A stretch of DNA of 60,070 bases from Blastococcus sp. TF02A-35 (lineage in GTDB: Bacteria; Actinomycetota; Actinomycetes; Mycobacteriales; Geodermatophilaceae): contig NZ_SPQP01000024.1 of NCBI RefSeq assembly GCF_004571075.1, positions 1-60,070 on the forward strand, read 5' to 3'. The translations under genes and the position numbers were made by a program. The first letter of the stretch is position 1. Each line of letters begins with the position of its first letter. Positions 32,394 to 41,419 of this stretch are shown piece after piece. The notes beneath the pieces are model-generated. The model made no database searches. It was not told the DNA's origin and saw only the letters and a program-made list of their open reading frames with translations.

Positions 32394-32399
32394 TAACCT
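32394..32399 (+). promoter_or_regulatory. Extended -10 promoter of carD
   Basis: TAACCT is preceded by TGC, giving an extended -10 (TGN-TANNNT). It would give a leader of about 20-25 bases with GAAAGGGG as Shine-Dalgarno. Confidence 0.5.
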
Positions 32400-32426
32400 A
32401 GAGGCAGCGAAAGGGGTCACATTCAC

Positions 32427-32909
32427 ATGGGCTTCACTGTCGGCGAGACCGTCGTCTACCCGCACCACGGCGCTGCTCTGATCGAGGCGATCGAGAAGCG
32501 GGTCATCAAGGGCGAAGAGAAGGCCTACCTCGTGCTGAAGGTCGCCCAGGGCGACCTCACGGTGCGCGTGCCGGCCGACAACGCAGAGATCGTCGGCGTC
32601 CGTGACGTCGTCGGCCAGGAGGGCCTCAACCGGGTCTTCGAGGTGCTGCGCGCCCCGCACACCGAGGAGCCGACCAACTGGTCGCGGCGTTACAAGGCCA
32701 ACCTCGAGAAGCTCGCCTCGGGCGACGTCAACAAGGTCGCCGAGGTCGTGCGCGACCTCTGGCGGCGCGACAAGGACCGCGGCCTGTCCGCGGGCGAGAA
32801 GCGCATGCTCTCCAAGGCTCGTCAGATCCTGGTCAGCGAGCTCGCGCTCGCCGAGGGCACCAACGAGGACAAGGCCGAGGTCCTCCTCGACGAGGTCCTC
32901 GCCAGCTGA
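32427..32909 (+). CDS. carD: CarD transcription regulator
   Basis: RNA polymerase-binding factor that stabilises open complexes, notably at rRNA promoters; essential in mycobacteria. The N-terminal Tudor-like RNAP-interaction domain starts [17 protein letters not shown]; the C-terminal helical DNA-binding domain includes [13 protein letters not shown] and [13 protein letters not shown] with the conserved Trp near residue 86. It is 160 aa. It heads a rightward set carD-ispD-ispF-cysS-rlmB, as in mycobacteria (Rv3583c-Rv3579c). Confidence 0.97.
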   Translation: MGFTVGETVVYPHHGAALIEAIEKRVIKGEEKAYLVLKVAQGDLTVRVPADNAEIVGVRDVVGQEGLNRVFEVLRAPHTEEPTNWSRRYKANLEKLASGDVNKVAEVVRDLWRRDKDRGLSAGEKRMLSKARQILVSELALAEGTNEDKAEVLLDEVLAS

Positions 32910-32944
32910 GTCCGCCTCCGGCGCACTCACCTCCCCGTACGCAC

Positions 32945-32998
32945 CGAACCGCTCCCGTGCACGCTGTCGCGATCGTCGCAGCGGCCGGGAGCGGTTCG
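32945..32998 (+). repeat. 12-bp inverted repeat bracketing the ispD start
   Basis: Perfect 12-bp arms at 32945-32956 and 32987-32998 with a 30-base loop whose first base is the ispD GTG. It may be the carD terminator or a translation-control hairpin. Confidence 0.5.
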
Positions 32999-33643
32999 CG
33001 TCTGGGGGCCGACCGCCCCAAGGCGCTGGTGGAGCTCGCCGGCCGCCCGCTCGTGTGCTGGGCCGTCGACGGGCTGCGGGCCGGCGGGGTGGCGGAGGTC
33101 GTGGTGACCGTCCCGGCCGCCGAGCGGGAGGCCTTCGCGGCCGTGCTGCCCGGCGACGTCCGGATCGTCGACGGCGGCGCCACGCGCACCGCGTCGGTCC
33201 GCGCCGGGCTCGCCGCCGCCGCTGCCGGTGCCGACGTCGTCCTGGTCCACGACGCCGCCCGGCCGCTCACCCCGCCCGACGTCGTCGCCCGGGTGCTCGC
33301 CGCGCTCGCGGCGGGCGCCCCGGCCGTCGTCCCCGTGCTGCCCGTCGTCGACACGACCGTCCTGGTCGACGACGACGGCGCGGTCACCGAGGCGGTTCCC
33401 CGCGCCCCGCTGCGCCGGGTGCAGACCCCGCAGGGCTTCGACCGGGAGACGCTCGTCGCCGCCTACGCCGCCCTGCCCGACGGCGCCGAGCTCACCGACG
33501 ACGCCGCCGTCGTGCGGGCCGCCGGCGTCCCGGTGGCGACCGTCGCCGGCGACGAGCGGTCCGCGAAGGTCACGGTGGCGCACGACCTGGCCCTCGCCGA
33601 GCTCGCGGTCACCCTGGGCCCGTCTGGCACGGTGACCGCATGA
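32957..33643 (+). CDS. ispD: 2-C-methyl-D-erythritol 4-phosphate cytidylyltransferase
   Basis: MEP pathway step three: CTP plus MEP to CDP-ME. The N-terminal nucleotide-binding motif is [17 protein letters not shown] (residues 8-24), and the family's [10 protein letters not shown] and [13 protein letters not shown] segments are present. It is 228 aa with a GTG start that sits at the loop of an inverted repeat. The stop overlaps the ispF ATG. Confidence 0.96.
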   Translation: MHAVAIVAAAGSGSRLGADRPKALVELAGRPLVCWAVDGLRAGGVAEVVVTVPAAEREAFAAVLPGDVRIVDGGATRTASVRAGLAAAAAGADVVLVHDAARPLTPPDVVARVLAALAAGAPAVVPVLPVVDTTVLVDDDGAVTEAVPRAPLRRVQTPQGFDRETLVAAYAALPDGAELTDDAAVVRAAGVPVATVAGDERSAKVTVAHDLALAELAVTLGPSGTVTA

Positions 33644-34161
33644 CCGAGCTGCCCCGGGTCGGCGTCGGCACCGACGTGCACCCGATCGAGGCCGGCCGCC
33701 CCTGCTGGCTGGCCGGGCTGGAGTGGCCGGGCGTCGACGGCTGCGCCGGCCACTCCGACGGCGACATCGTCGCCCACGCCATCACCGACGCGGTGCTCTC
33801 CGCGGCCGGGCTGGGCGACATCGGTGGGCTGCTGGGCACCGACGACCCGCGCTGGGCCGGTGCCCGGGGCGCGGACGTCCTGGTGCACGTCCGCGAGGTC
33901 CTCGACGCCGCGGGCTGGCGGGTGGGGAACGTGTCGGTCCAGCTGGTCGCCTCGACGCCCAAGCTCGGCCCCCGGCGGGGCGAGGCGGAGGCGGCGCTGT
34001 CGGCCGCCCTCGGCGCCCCGGTCAGCGTGACCGCGACCACCACCGACGGCCTCGGCCTGACCGGCCGGGGCGAGGGGCGGGCCGCCGTGGCCACCGCGCT
34101 GGTGGTCCGGACGGGGGAGGCGGCCGCCGACGCCGCACAACCGGGGCACCCGGCTCCGTAG
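33640..34161 (+). CDS. ispF: 2-C-methyl-D-erythritol 2,4-cyclodiphosphate synthase
   Basis: MEP pathway step five: forms the cyclic diphosphate and releases CMP. The zinc ligands are in GTDVHPI (D and H at residues ~11-13) and a further His in [11 protein letters not shown]. It is 173 aa with the usual TTTDGLG end motif. It overlaps ispD by ATGA, so the two are coupled. Confidence 0.97.
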   Translation: MTELPRVGVGTDVHPIEAGRPCWLAGLEWPGVDGCAGHSDGDIVAHAITDAVLSAAGLGDIGGLLGTDDPRWAGARGADVLVHVREVLDAAGWRVGNVSVQLVASTPKLGPRRGEAEAALSAALGAPVSVTATTTDGLGLTGRGEGRAAVATALVVRTGEAAADAAQPGHPAP

Positions 34162-34164
34162 ACT
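34159..34164 (+). promoter_or_regulatory. Candidate -10 element, leaderless start of cysS
   Basis: TAGACT overlaps the ispF stop and ends 7 bases before the cysS GTG at 34172. Confidence 0.5.
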
Positions 34165-34171
34165 CCCACCG

Positions 34172-35578
34172 GTGAGCCTCCGCCTGTACGACACGGCCGC
34201 CCGCGCGGTCCGCGACTTCACGCCCCTGCGTGCCGGTCAGGCATCGGTCTACGTCTGCGGGCTCACCGTGCAGGGCAGGCCGCACGTGGGGCACATCCGG
34301 GCGGCTGTCTCCTTCGACGTGCTGCGCCGCTGGCTGACCGCGGGCGGCCTCGACGTCACCTACGTCCGGAACGTCACCGACATCGACGACAAGATCCTCG
34401 CCAAGGCGGCCGAGCACGGCGTGCCGTGGTGGGCCTGGGCGTACGACAACGAGCGCGCCTGCACCCGCGCCTACGACGCCCTCGGCGTGCTCCCGCCGAC
34501 CTACGAGCCGCGGGCCACCGGCCACGTGCCGGAGATGGTCGAGCTCATGCAGCGGCTGGTCGAGCGCGGCCACGCCTACGCGGTCGACGGCGACGTGTAC
34601 TTCGACGTCCGTTCCTTCCCCGAGTACGGGGCGCTGACCGGGCAGCGGCTGGAGAACCTCGAGCCCGCGGCCGACACCGACACCGACGAGCGCAAGCGCG
34701 ACCCCCGCGACTTCGCCCTGTGGAAGGGCAGCAAGCCGGGCGAGCCGGAGACCGCGTCCTGGCCGACGCCGTGGGGCCGCGGCCGGCCGGGCTGGCACCT
34801 GGAGTGCTCGGCGATGGCCGGTCGCTACCTGGGCGACGCCTTCGACATCCACGGCGGCGGCCTGGACCTGCGCTTCCCGCACCACGAGAACGAGCAGGCC
34901 CAGTCCCGCGCGGCGGGGGAGGACTTCGCCTCCTACTGGATGCACAACGGCTGGGTCACCCTCGGCGGCGAGAAGATGAGCAAGTCGATGGGCAACACCG
35001 CGCTGGTCGACGAGGTCCTCCAGCGGGTCCGCCCGGTCGAGCTGCGCTACTACCTGGTCGCCCCGCACTACCGCTCGACGATCGAGTTCACCGACGCGGC
35101 GCTGGAGGAGGCCGGCCAGGCCTACCGCCGGGTCGAGTCGTTCGTGAAGCGGGCCGCCGAGCGCGTCGGTGCGGACGCCGGGAAGCCGGAGCTGCCGGGC
35201 GAGTTCCGCGCGGCGCTCGACGAGGACCTCGGTACCCCGGCCGCGGTCGCCGCGGTCCACGAGGCCGTGCGGCAGGGCAACACCGCGCTCGCCGACGGCG
35301 ACGACGCGGCGGTGGGGGCAGCGCTCGGCTCGGTGCGCGCGATGCTCGGCGTCCTCGGCCTGGACCCGCTCGACCCGCAGTGGGCCTCCACCGGCGGCTC
35401 CGACGACCGGCTGGCGCAGGCCACCGACGAGCTGGTGGCGCTCGCCCTCGAGCAGCGCCAGGCGGCCCGTGCACGCAAGGACTTCGCGGCGGCGGACGCG
35501 ATCCGCGACCAGCTCGCCGCCCTCGGCCTCTCGGTCGAGGACACCCCGCAAGGAACCCGATGGGAGCTGAGCCGCTGA
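34172..35578 (+). CDS. cysS: Cysteinyl-tRNA synthetase
   Basis: Charges tRNA-Cys. The zinc-binding Cys is C29 in VYVCGLT, the HIGH-type motif is H38-V-G-H-I, and the KMSKS loop is K268-M-S-K-S272. It is 468 aa. Its relative MshC (mycothiol ligase) is shorter and lacks the full anticodon domain, so CysS is the better call. The stop overlaps the rlmB ATG by one base (TGATG). Confidence 0.97.
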   Translation: MSLRLYDTAARAVRDFTPLRAGQASVYVCGLTVQGRPHVGHIRAAVSFDVLRRWLTAGGLDVTYVRNVTDIDDKILAKAAEHGVPWWAWAYDNERACTRAYDALGVLPPTYEPRATGHVPEMVELMQRLVERGHAYAVDGDVYFDVRSFPEYGALTGQRLENLEPAADTDTDERKRDPRDFALWKGSKPGEPETASWPTPWGRGRPGWHLECSAMAGRYLGDAFDIHGGGLDLRFPHHENEQAQSRAAGEDFASYWMHNGWVTLGGEKMSKSMGNTALVDEVLQRVRPVELRYYLVAPHYRSTIEFTDAALEEAGQAYRRVESFVKRAAERVGADAGKPELPGEFRAALDEDLGTPAAVAAVHEAVRQGNTALADGDDAAVGAALGSVRAMLGVLGLDPLDPQWASTGGSDDRLAQATDELVALALEQRQAARARKDFAAADAIRDQLAALGLSVEDTPQGTRWELSR

Positions 35579-36543
35579 TGGCCGGCAACAGCCAACGACG
35601 AGGCCGCAGCGACGGCGCCGGCAAGAAGACCGCCACCGCGGGCACGGGTGGCAAGAACCGGCGGTCGCTCGCCGGCCGCGGTGCGACCCCGCCCGCGGAG
35701 GCCCGCACCGGGCACCCGGCAGCGCGGCGGGCCGCGAACGAGGCACGGCAGCGCGCCGACCGCGCCCGCGCCCGCCAGCGGGCCGAGGAGCAGCCCGAGC
35801 TGCTGCTGGGCCGCAACCCCGTCGTCGAGGCGCTGCGGGCGCGGATCCCGGCGACGGCGCTGTACGTCGTCACCGGCGACACGACCCGGCCCGGCGCGGA
35901 CGAGCGGATCACCGAGGCCCTGGGCCTGGCCGCCGACCGCGGCCTGCCGCTGCTCGAGGTCGGCAAGTACGAGTTCGACCGCATGTCCCAGGGCGCGCTG
36001 CACCAGGGCATCGGCCTGCAGGTGCCCCCGTACGACTACGCGCACCCCGACGACCTGCTGGCCATCGCCCACGACTCCGGGCGCGCCCCGCTGATCGTGG
36101 CCATGGACGGCGTCACCGACCCGCGGAACCTCGGTGCGGTGGTCCGCTCCGCGGCCGCCTTCGACGCCCACGGCGTCGTCGTGCCCCAGCGCCGCGCGGT
36201 CGGCATGACCGCCTCGGCCTGGCGCACGAGCGCCGGTGCCGCCGCCCGGCTGCGGGTGGCCCGCGCGGTCAACCTGCCGCGGGCGCTCACCGCCTACCAG
36301 GACGCCGGGCTGCAGACGGTGGGCCTGGCCGGCGACGGCGACGTCGACCTGCACGAGTACGACGGCTTCGCCGACCCGGTGGCGCTGGTCGTGGGTGCGG
36401 AGGGCACGGGCCTGTCGCGGCTGGTCCGGGAGAAGTGCGACGTCGTCGTGCGCATCCCGATCGGTCGGGACACCGAGTCGCTGAACGTCAGCGTCGCGGC
36501 CGGCATCGCGCTGTACCAGGCGGCCGCCGCCCGCCGCGGCTGA
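35578..36543 (+). CDS. rlmB: 23S rRNA (guanosine-2'-O-)-methyltransferase RlmB
   Basis: SPOUT-class methyltransferase that modifies 23S rRNA (G2251 in E. coli numbering). An N-terminal substrate-binding domain with [13 protein letters not shown] (from about residue 78) is followed by the knotted SAM domain: motif 1 [12 protein letters not shown], motif 2 [10 protein letters not shown] and motif 3 [20 protein letters not shown]. The first ~75 residues are a basic, Ala/Gly-rich extension likely to contact RNA. It is coupled to cysS. Confidence 0.94.
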   Translation: MAGNSQRRGRSDGAGKKTATAGTGGKNRRSLAGRGATPPAEARTGHPAARRAANEARQRADRARARQRAEEQPELLLGRNPVVEALRARIPATALYVVTGDTTRPGADERITEALGLAADRGLPLLEVGKYEFDRMSQGALHQGIGLQVPPYDYAHPDDLLAIAHDSGRAPLIVAMDGVTDPRNLGAVVRSAAAFDAHGVVVPQRRAVGMTASAWRTSAGAAARLRVARAVNLPRALTAYQDAGLQTVGLAGDGDVDLHEYDGFADPVALVVGAEGTGLSRLVREKCDVVVRIPIGRDTESLNVSVAAGIALYQAAAARRG

Positions 36544-36561
36544 TCCTCCCGGAGCGCCGGC

Positions 36562-37842
36562 TCAGCCGATGAGCTGCGCCAGGGTGTAGATCACCAGGCC
36601 GGCGAGGCCGCCGACGACTGTGCCGTTCACCCGGATCCACTGCAGGTCGCGGCCGACCTGGAGCTCGATGCGGCGGCTGGTCTCCTCGGTGTCCCAGCGG
36701 GCGACCGTGCTGCTCACCAGCTCGGCGAGGTCCCCGGAGAACCGCTCGACCACGTAGCCCGCCGCCCGGCGGCTGTGCCGCTGCACGAGCTCGCGCACCG
36801 TCGGGTCGCTCTGCAGGAGCTTGGCGCCGTCGAGGACCAGCGCCGTCAGCCGGGCGCGCAGCGGGGACGCCGGGTCGGCGGCGGCGGCCAGGACGGTGGT
36901 CTTCGCCGTGGTCCACAGCGACCCGGACCAGACCCGGATCGCCGGGTGCTCCAGGACCTCCCGCTTGAACTCCTCCACCCGTGCCGCCGTGTCGGGGTCG
37001 GTGCGCAGGGCGTGCACGTAGGCCCGCAGCCGCGCGTCGTAGGAGCGGCGCAGCTCGTGGCGGGGGTCGTCGCCGACCTCGGCGATGAAGCGGTGGATGC
37101 CGGCGAACGCGCGGTCGAAGACCCGGTCGTCGACCCAGTCGGGGACCCAGGCGGGCGAGGCGTCGCCCAGCTGGGCGCGGAAGACCAGGCGGTTCTCGTC
37201 CAGGAAGCGCGCCATCAGCCGCAGCGCCGCCGAGAGCACCTCCTGGTGCCGGTCGCCGTCGACCACCAGCTCGAGCACGCGGGCGACGGCCGGGGCCGCG
37301 GGCGTCTCGTGCAGCTTGCGGTCGACCAGGGCGGCGACGGCGGGCTGCACGTCCTCGTCCTGGACCAGGTCGCTCACGGCGGTGAGGACCTTGGACGCGT
37401 CACCGCCCAGCCGCTCCGCCCGGCCCGGTGCGGCCAGGAAGGCGCCCAGCCGGCCGGGGACGTCGATCGTCGCCAGCTTCTCCTCGACCACGGCCCGGGT
37501 CAGGAAGTTCTCCTGCACGAAGGTGCCCAGGCTCTCGCCGATCTGGTCCTTCTTGCGCGGGATGATCGCGGTGTGCGGGATCGGCAGCCGCAGCGGGTGC
37601 CGGAAGAGCGCGGTGACGGCGAACCAGTCGGCCAGCGCCCCGACCATCGAGGCCTCCGCGGTGGCCCGGACGTAGCCGACCCAGGCGCCGGTCTCCTCAC
37701 CGAGGAGCACGCAGACGACGAAGACGGCGGCGGCGACCAGGAACAGCCCGGTCGCCAGCCGCTTCATGCGGGCGAGGTCGCGCGCGCGGGCCGGGTCGTC
37801 GAGGGAGCCGGCCAGGGGCGCGGTCGGTCGGGGAGCGGCCAC
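36562..37842 (-). CDS. DUF445 family membrane protein
   Basis: A 426 aa protein with N-terminal and C-terminal hydrophobic segments (about residues 29-50 and 405-425) and a long helical middle, as in the YjiN/YheB DUF445 family. The family hallmark VGALADWFAVTALFRHPL is near residue 70. The function is unknown; a membrane scaffold is proposed for homologues. GTG 37842 is preferred over GTG 37851 because TAGGGT ends 7 bases before it on the minus strand. Both start codons lie in or beside a 17-bp inverted repeat. Confidence 0.85.
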   Translation of the reverse strand: MAAPRPTAPLAGSLDDPARARDLARMKRLATGLFLVAAAVFVVCVLLGEETGAWVGYVRATAEASMVGALADWFAVTALFRHPLRLPIPHTAIIPRKKDQIGESLGTFVQENFLTRAVVEEKLATIDVPGRLGAFLAAPGRAERLGGDASKVLTAVSDLVQDEDVQPAVAALVDRKLHETPAAPAVARVLELVVDGDRHQEVLSAALRLMARFLDENRLVFRAQLGDASPAWVPDWVDDRVFDRAFAGIHRFIAEVGDDPRHELRRSYDARLRAYVHALRTDPDTAARVEEFKREVLEHPAIRVWSGSLWTTAKTTVLAAAADPASPLRARLTALVLDGAKLLQSDPTVRELVQRHSRRAAGYVVERFSGDLAELVSSTVARWDTEETSRRIELQVGRDLQWIRVNGTVVGGLAGLVIYTLAQLIG

Positions 37843-37881
37843 CCGGTCCACCCTAGGGACCGTTACCGGGTGGCCGCTCCC
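37831..37881 (-). terminator. 17-bp inverted repeat: htrA terminator overlapping the next gene's start
   Basis: Perfect 17-bp arms at 37831-37847 and 37865-37881, with a 17-base loop. It starts 4 bases beyond the protease stop, so it is placed as its terminator, but the far arm contains the DUF445 start codon. Confidence 0.65.
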
Positions 37882-37885
37882 GCCC

Positions 37886-39154
37886 TCAGCTGGTCTCGCC
37901 CAGGGTGACGTCGAGGGTGCGGGTGTCCGAGCCGCGGCGGACGGTCAGCTCCACGGTCGCGCCCGGCGCCAGGCTGCGCACGGCGGCGGTGAGCTCGGTG
38001 GACGTGGTGACCGGCCGGTCGCCCACGGCGGTGACGACGTCGCCCGGCTGGAGCCCGGCCTGCTCCGCGGCGCTGCCCGGCTCCACCGTCTCCAGCTGGG
38101 CGCCGGTGCCGACCTCGCTGTTCTCGTCGTCGGCGGCGGTACGGGCCCGCACGCCGAGGTAGGCGCGGGTTGCCTTGCCGGTCTCGATGATCTCCTGCGC
38201 CACGCGCTGGGCGGCGTTGCCGGGGATCGCGAACCCGACGCCGATGTTGCCGCTCTGCGACTGCCCGCCGGGCAGGCCCGAGGCGACGGTGGCGATGGCG
38301 GTGTTGATGCCGATGACCTCGCCGGCGCCGTCGACCAGCGCGCCGCCGGAGTTGCCCGGGTTGATCGCGGCGTCGGTCTGGATGGCGTCGAGGACCGTGG
38401 CGTCGTCCTGGGTGGAGCCGGTGGCCACGGCGCGGTTGGTGGCGCTGATGATCCCGTCGGTCACGGTGTTGGACAGGCCCAGCGGGGCCCCGATGGCGAC
38501 GGCGACGTCGCCGACCTGGACCGCGTCGGAGTCGGCGAAGGTGGCCGGCGTCAGGTCGCGGGCGTCCTCGAGCCGCAGCACCGCCAGGTCGAAGGCGGGG
38601 TCGGTGCCGACGACCTCGGCGTCGTAGAGCGAGCCGTCCGCCGTCCGGACCTGGACGCTGCCGCCCTGCCCGCCCTCGGCGACCACGTGGTTGTTGGTCA
38701 GCACGTAGCCGTCGGCGGTGAGGACGACGCCGGACCCGCTGCCGGCGCCCGAGCCGCTGGCCACGTACACGGTGACCACGCTGGGCGCGGCCTTGGCCGC
38801 GGCGGCGGTCGTGGTGGTGGCCCGCTCCGGGTCCTTGATCGTCACGCTCTGCGCGGGGGAGGAGGAGCTGGAGGTGGTCCCCGGGTCGTCGACCAGGCTC
38901 GCCACGCCGGCGCCGGCGCCACCGCCGACCAGCGCGCCGACGACGAGCCCGGCCAGCCCGATGCGCAGCCGGCTGCCGCGCGACGGCGTCCGCTCCGGCT
39001 GCGGCGCCGGCAGGGGGGTCGTCGGGTCCGGCGTCGTCGGGGCGGTGGGGAAGCCGCCGTAGCCGGGGTAGGCGGGCGCCTGCTGCGGTGGCTGCTGCGC
39101 AGGGGGCGGCCAGCCGAACTGCTGGCCCGGGCCGGGGTGCTGGTGCTCGCTCAC
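37886..39154 (-). CDS. HtrA/DegP-like trypsin-type serine protease with PDZ domain
   Basis: Membrane-anchored quality-control protease of 422 aa. A Pro/Gln/Tyr-rich cytosolic tail (about residues 1-75) precedes one membrane span (about 80-100). The trypsin-like domain has the triad His in TNNHVV, Asp in DPAFDLAVL, and Ser in NPGNSGGAL. One PDZ domain follows (YLGVRARTAAD to the end). This layout matches [13 protein letters not shown] HtrA/PepD proteins. GTG 39154 is chosen because AGGAGAGG lies 8 bases upstream; an upstream in-frame start is weaker. Confidence 0.93.
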   Translation of the reverse strand: MSEHQHPGPGQQFGWPPPAQQPPQQAPAYPGYGGFPTAPTTPDPTTPLPAPQPERTPSRGSRLRIGLAGLVVGALVGGGAGAGVASLVDDPGTTSSSSSPAQSVTIKDPERATTTTAAAAKAAPSVVTVYVASGSGAGSGSGVVLTADGYVLTNNHVVAEGGQGGSVQVRTADGSLYDAEVVGTDPAFDLAVLRLEDARDLTPATFADSDAVQVGDVAVAIGAPLGLSNTVTDGIISATNRAVATGSTQDDATVLDAIQTDAAINPGNSGGALVDGAGEVIGINTAIATVASGLPGGQSQSGNIGVGFAIPGNAAQRVAQEIIETGKATRAYLGVRARTAADDENSEVGTGAQLETVEPGSAAEQAGLQPGDVVTAVGDRPVTTSTELTAAVRSLAPGATVELTVRRGSDTRTLDVTLGETS

Positions 39155-39262
39155 GGGTCCGATCCTCTCCTGGTGCGGCTCTCCGTCCGCGCCGTCGGTA
39201 CCCACTGTGCGTCGCCGCGCTGGTCCGCCGCTGGACGGCGGCTGTGAGTCTGCTGGACGGGC

Positions 39263-40036
39263 CTAGCGGGGCACGGGGAGCAGCCGGCCTCGGGCGACCA
39301 TCTCGGTGACGCCCCAGACCGCGAGCACCTCCGTCGCCAGCAGCCCGACCAGCACGAGCAGCTGCGCGGCCCCGGCCTCCAGCGGGCTCCCGCCGCCGAG
39401 CAGCACGCCGACGAAGGCGCCGGGGAGGGTGACCAGCCCGACGGTGCGGGTCTGGTCCAGCGGCGGCAGCAGCGCGGTGCCGGCAACCGGGCGGCCGACC
39501 AGGAGCACCGCGTCGCGGGGCAGCAGGCCCAGGGACAGCGCGGCCTCGACCTCGCCTCGGCGCTGCCCGACCTCGTCCCTGAGCCGCCGGCCGGCCAGGG
39601 ACGTCGCGGTCATGGCGCCGCCGACCAGGATCCCCGCGACCGGGATGACCGCCTCGCCCCGCAGCGGCACGGTGCCGCTGGCGAGGACCAGCGCGACCAC
39701 CGGTGCGGCGCCGCCGACGACGGGGAGGGCCGTCGCGAGCAGCCGCCGTCCCGCTCCGGGGGAGCGCAGGGGGAGGCCGGTGGTCCGGCCGGCGGCGGTG
39801 GCGGTCGCGACGGACACCATGAGCAGCACGAAGCCGGCGGAGAGCCACAGCGAGCGGACGACCAGCAGCAGCACCGAGGACACCACCGCCAGCTGGACGG
39901 TGGCGCGGACGGCGGCCACCACGACGGTCCGGTCCTCACCGAGCCCGGAGGCCCGGCCGGCCGCGGCGGCCAGCCCGGTCAGGAGCACCAGGACGACGGC
40001 GAGGCGCACGTCGACGTCGACCACGGAGGACCCCAC
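39263..40036 (-). CDS. FetB/UPF0014 family ABC-type permease
   Basis: A 257 aa membrane protein with about seven hydrophobic segments, of the UPF0014/FetB family; FetAB is linked to iron export and oxidative stress resistance in E. coli. Signature segments are RATVQLAVVSSVLLLV near the start and GLVTLPGAFVGVLLGG in the second half. No FetA-type ATPase lies next to it, so its partner is elsewhere or the assignment is incomplete. GTG start at 40036; a nearby later GTG is possible. Confidence 0.83.
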   Translation of the reverse strand: MGSSVVDVDVRLAVVLVLLTGLAAAAGRASGLGEDRTVVVAAVRATVQLAVVSSVLLLVVRSLWLSAGFVLLMVSVATATAAGRTTGLPLRSPGAGRRLLATALPVVGGAAPVVALVLASGTVPLRGEAVIPVAGILVGGAMTATSLAGRRLRDEVGQRRGEVEAALSLGLLPRDAVLLVGRPVAGTALLPPLDQTRTVGLVTLPGAFVGVLLGGGSPLEAGAAQLLVLVGLLATEVLAVWGVTEMVARGRLLPVPR

Positions 40037-40172
40037 GGCGCCCGATCCTCCCGGTCGCCGTCCGCGGTCCGGCAACGGGTGGTGCGTGTCGTGTGCAACA
40101 CGGTGCCGGGCCGGGTAGTGCCCGGCCGGCGGTCCGGTCCGCCGATCGCTCCGTCCGCCGTGGAGGCTGCTC

Positions 40173-40835
40173 GTGCCCGTCCGTGGTCCTGTGTCCCGGT
40201 TCCTCGCCGGTGCCGGTCTGGTTCTCGTCGCCGCCGTCTCGGTGGTGGGTGGCATCGCCCTCCGGGGCCCGGGGCTGGTGGCCGTCCTGGTCTCCGGGCT
40301 GATGGCCGCGTGCGTCGCGGCCGGGGTGGCGCGCGAGTCCGCCGAGCCGCGCCGGCGGTCGGTCCTCGAGTCGGCCCTGCTGGCGGGTGCGGTGACCGTG
40401 GTGGCGCTGCTCGTGCTGAGTGGGACGGCGATGGTCGCCGGTGGTGGGGTGGCGGTGCTGCTCGTCGCCGTCGTCGGCGCCGGGTGGGGCGTGGCCCGCT
40501 GGCTCGGCGACCGGCGCGCCGCCGTCGTGCGGGCGCCGCAGGCCCGGGTCGCCCCGGCGCCCCCGGTCCCGATCCGGCCGGTCCACGGGCTGAGCACGAG
40601 CGCGCTGGCCGAGGAGTGGGTGCGCACGGGCGCAGCTCTGCACGGCGGGCTCACCCCCGCGGCGTGGCAGGGCACGGTCACGCGGCGGGCGCTGCTGCTC
40701 GACGAGCTGGAGCGCCGCGACCCCGCCGGCTTCGCCCGCTGGATGGCGGCCGGCCCCGACGCCACCGACCCGGCCGGCTTCGTGCGGGCCGAGCCACCGC
40801 GCACCGACCCCAGCGCGGAGGCCGAGGCGGCCTGA
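40173..40835 (+). CDS. Hypothetical membrane protein
   Basis: A 220 aa protein I do not recognise. Four hydrophobic segments (about residues 10-30, 34-50, 66-85 and 87-108) come first, then a soluble C-terminal part of ~100 residues that includes LSTSALAEEWVRTGAAL and TRRALLLDELERRDPAGFARWM, a predicted helical region. GTG start; a GGAGG-like stretch lies upstream. It precedes the tRNA gene. Confidence 0.65.
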   Translation: MPVRGPVSRFLAGAGLVLVAAVSVVGGIALRGPGLVAVLVSGLMAACVAAGVARESAEPRRRSVLESALLAGAVTVVALLVLSGTAMVAGGGVAVLLVAVVGAGWGVARWLGDRRAAVVRAPQARVAPAPPVPIRPVHGLSTSALAEEWVRTGAALHGGLTPAAWQGTVTRRALLLDELERRDPAGFARWMAAGPDATDPAGFVRAEPPRTDPSAEAEAA

Positions 40836-40851
40836 CCGGCTGCCCGGCACC

Positions 40852-40857
40852 TACGAT
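40852..40857 (+). promoter_or_regulatory. Candidate -10 element of tRNA-Thr
   Basis: TACGAT lies 26 bases before the tRNA 5' end. A 7-bp inverted repeat (40864-40880) separates them. Confidence 0.4.
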
Positions 40858-40883
40858 CGACGCGGCCACCGGCGGTGGCCGCC

Positions 40884-40956
40884 GCCGGCGTGGCGCAACT
40901 GGTAGCGCACCCGACTTGTAATCGGGCGGTTAGGGGTTCGAGTCCCCTCGTCGGCT
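40884..40956 (+). tRNA. tRNA-Thr (anticodon TGT)
   Basis: A full cloverleaf folds by hand: acceptor GCCGGCG with CGTCGGC (one G-T pair), D stem GCGC/GCGC, anticodon stem CCCGA/TCGGG with loop CTTGTAA, and T arm AGGGG-TTCGAGT-CCCCT. The anticodon TGT reads ACA and, by wobble, other Thr codons. The 3' CCA is not encoded. The last base is also the end of the stop codon of the antisense DUF5313 gene. Confidence 0.96.
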
Positions 40957-41354
40957 CAGTCGAAGCTGCCCGCGCCGTCGCGCCGGTAGGGGGAGAGCCT
41001 GTCCAGGCGCTCGCGCTCCACCCGCTCGGCCCGCACCCGGGCCGCCGTCCCCGGCTCGTAGCCCGCCTTCACGACGCGGTGCTCGACGGTCTCGACCATG
41101 AAGGCCAGCGAGAAGAGCAGGCCGAGCAGCAGCCCACCGACGGCCGCCGAGGCCCGGTAGGCCAGCGGAACGGGCACGACCGACAGGCAGAGCAGGACCA
41201 GCGGGGAGAGCTGCACGACGGCGCGGGCCAGGTGCCGCCACACCCAGGTACGGCGGGTGGTGTCCTCGAGCACCCAGGGGGAGAGCTCGCGGGGGAGGCC
41301 GCCACCGAGGGCGTACCAGACCCACCGCAGGGGACCGGGCCGCGCGCTGCTCAC
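40956..41354 (-). CDS. DUF5313 family membrane protein
   Basis: A 132 aa protein with two hydrophobic segments (about residues 47-65 and 69-90). The N-terminal signature RPGPLRWVWYALGGGLP and WVLEDTTRRTWVWRHLARA match [15 protein letters not shown] DUF5313. The function is unknown. GTG start at 41354, divergent from the broken rarD. The stop codon overlaps the tRNA discriminator base by one position. Confidence 0.82.
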   Translation of the reverse strand: MSSARPGPLRWVWYALGGGLPRELSPWVLEDTTRRTWVWRHLARAVVQLSPLVLLCLSVVPVPLAYRASAAVGGLLLGLLFSLAFMVETVEHRVVKAGYEPGTAARVRAERVERERLDRLSPYRRDGAGSFD

Positions 41355-41407
41355 GCCTCCGACGGTAGGCCGATCCGGTTGCGTGCTGCCGGTCGGGCGC
41401 CGCGGCG

Positions 41408-41413
41408 TACGGT
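41408..41413 (+). promoter_or_regulatory. Candidate -10 element in front of rarD pseudogene
   Basis: TACGGT ends 6 bases before the GTG at 41420, the same leaderless arrangement seen at other genes in this window. Confidence 0.45.
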
Positions 41414-41419
41414 GCGGCG

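Noticed and set aside
34172..35578. MshC (mycothiol ligase) instead of CysS
   Set aside because: The protein has the full 468 aa with a C-terminal anticodon-binding region and sits with ispF and rlmB, as cysS does in relatives.
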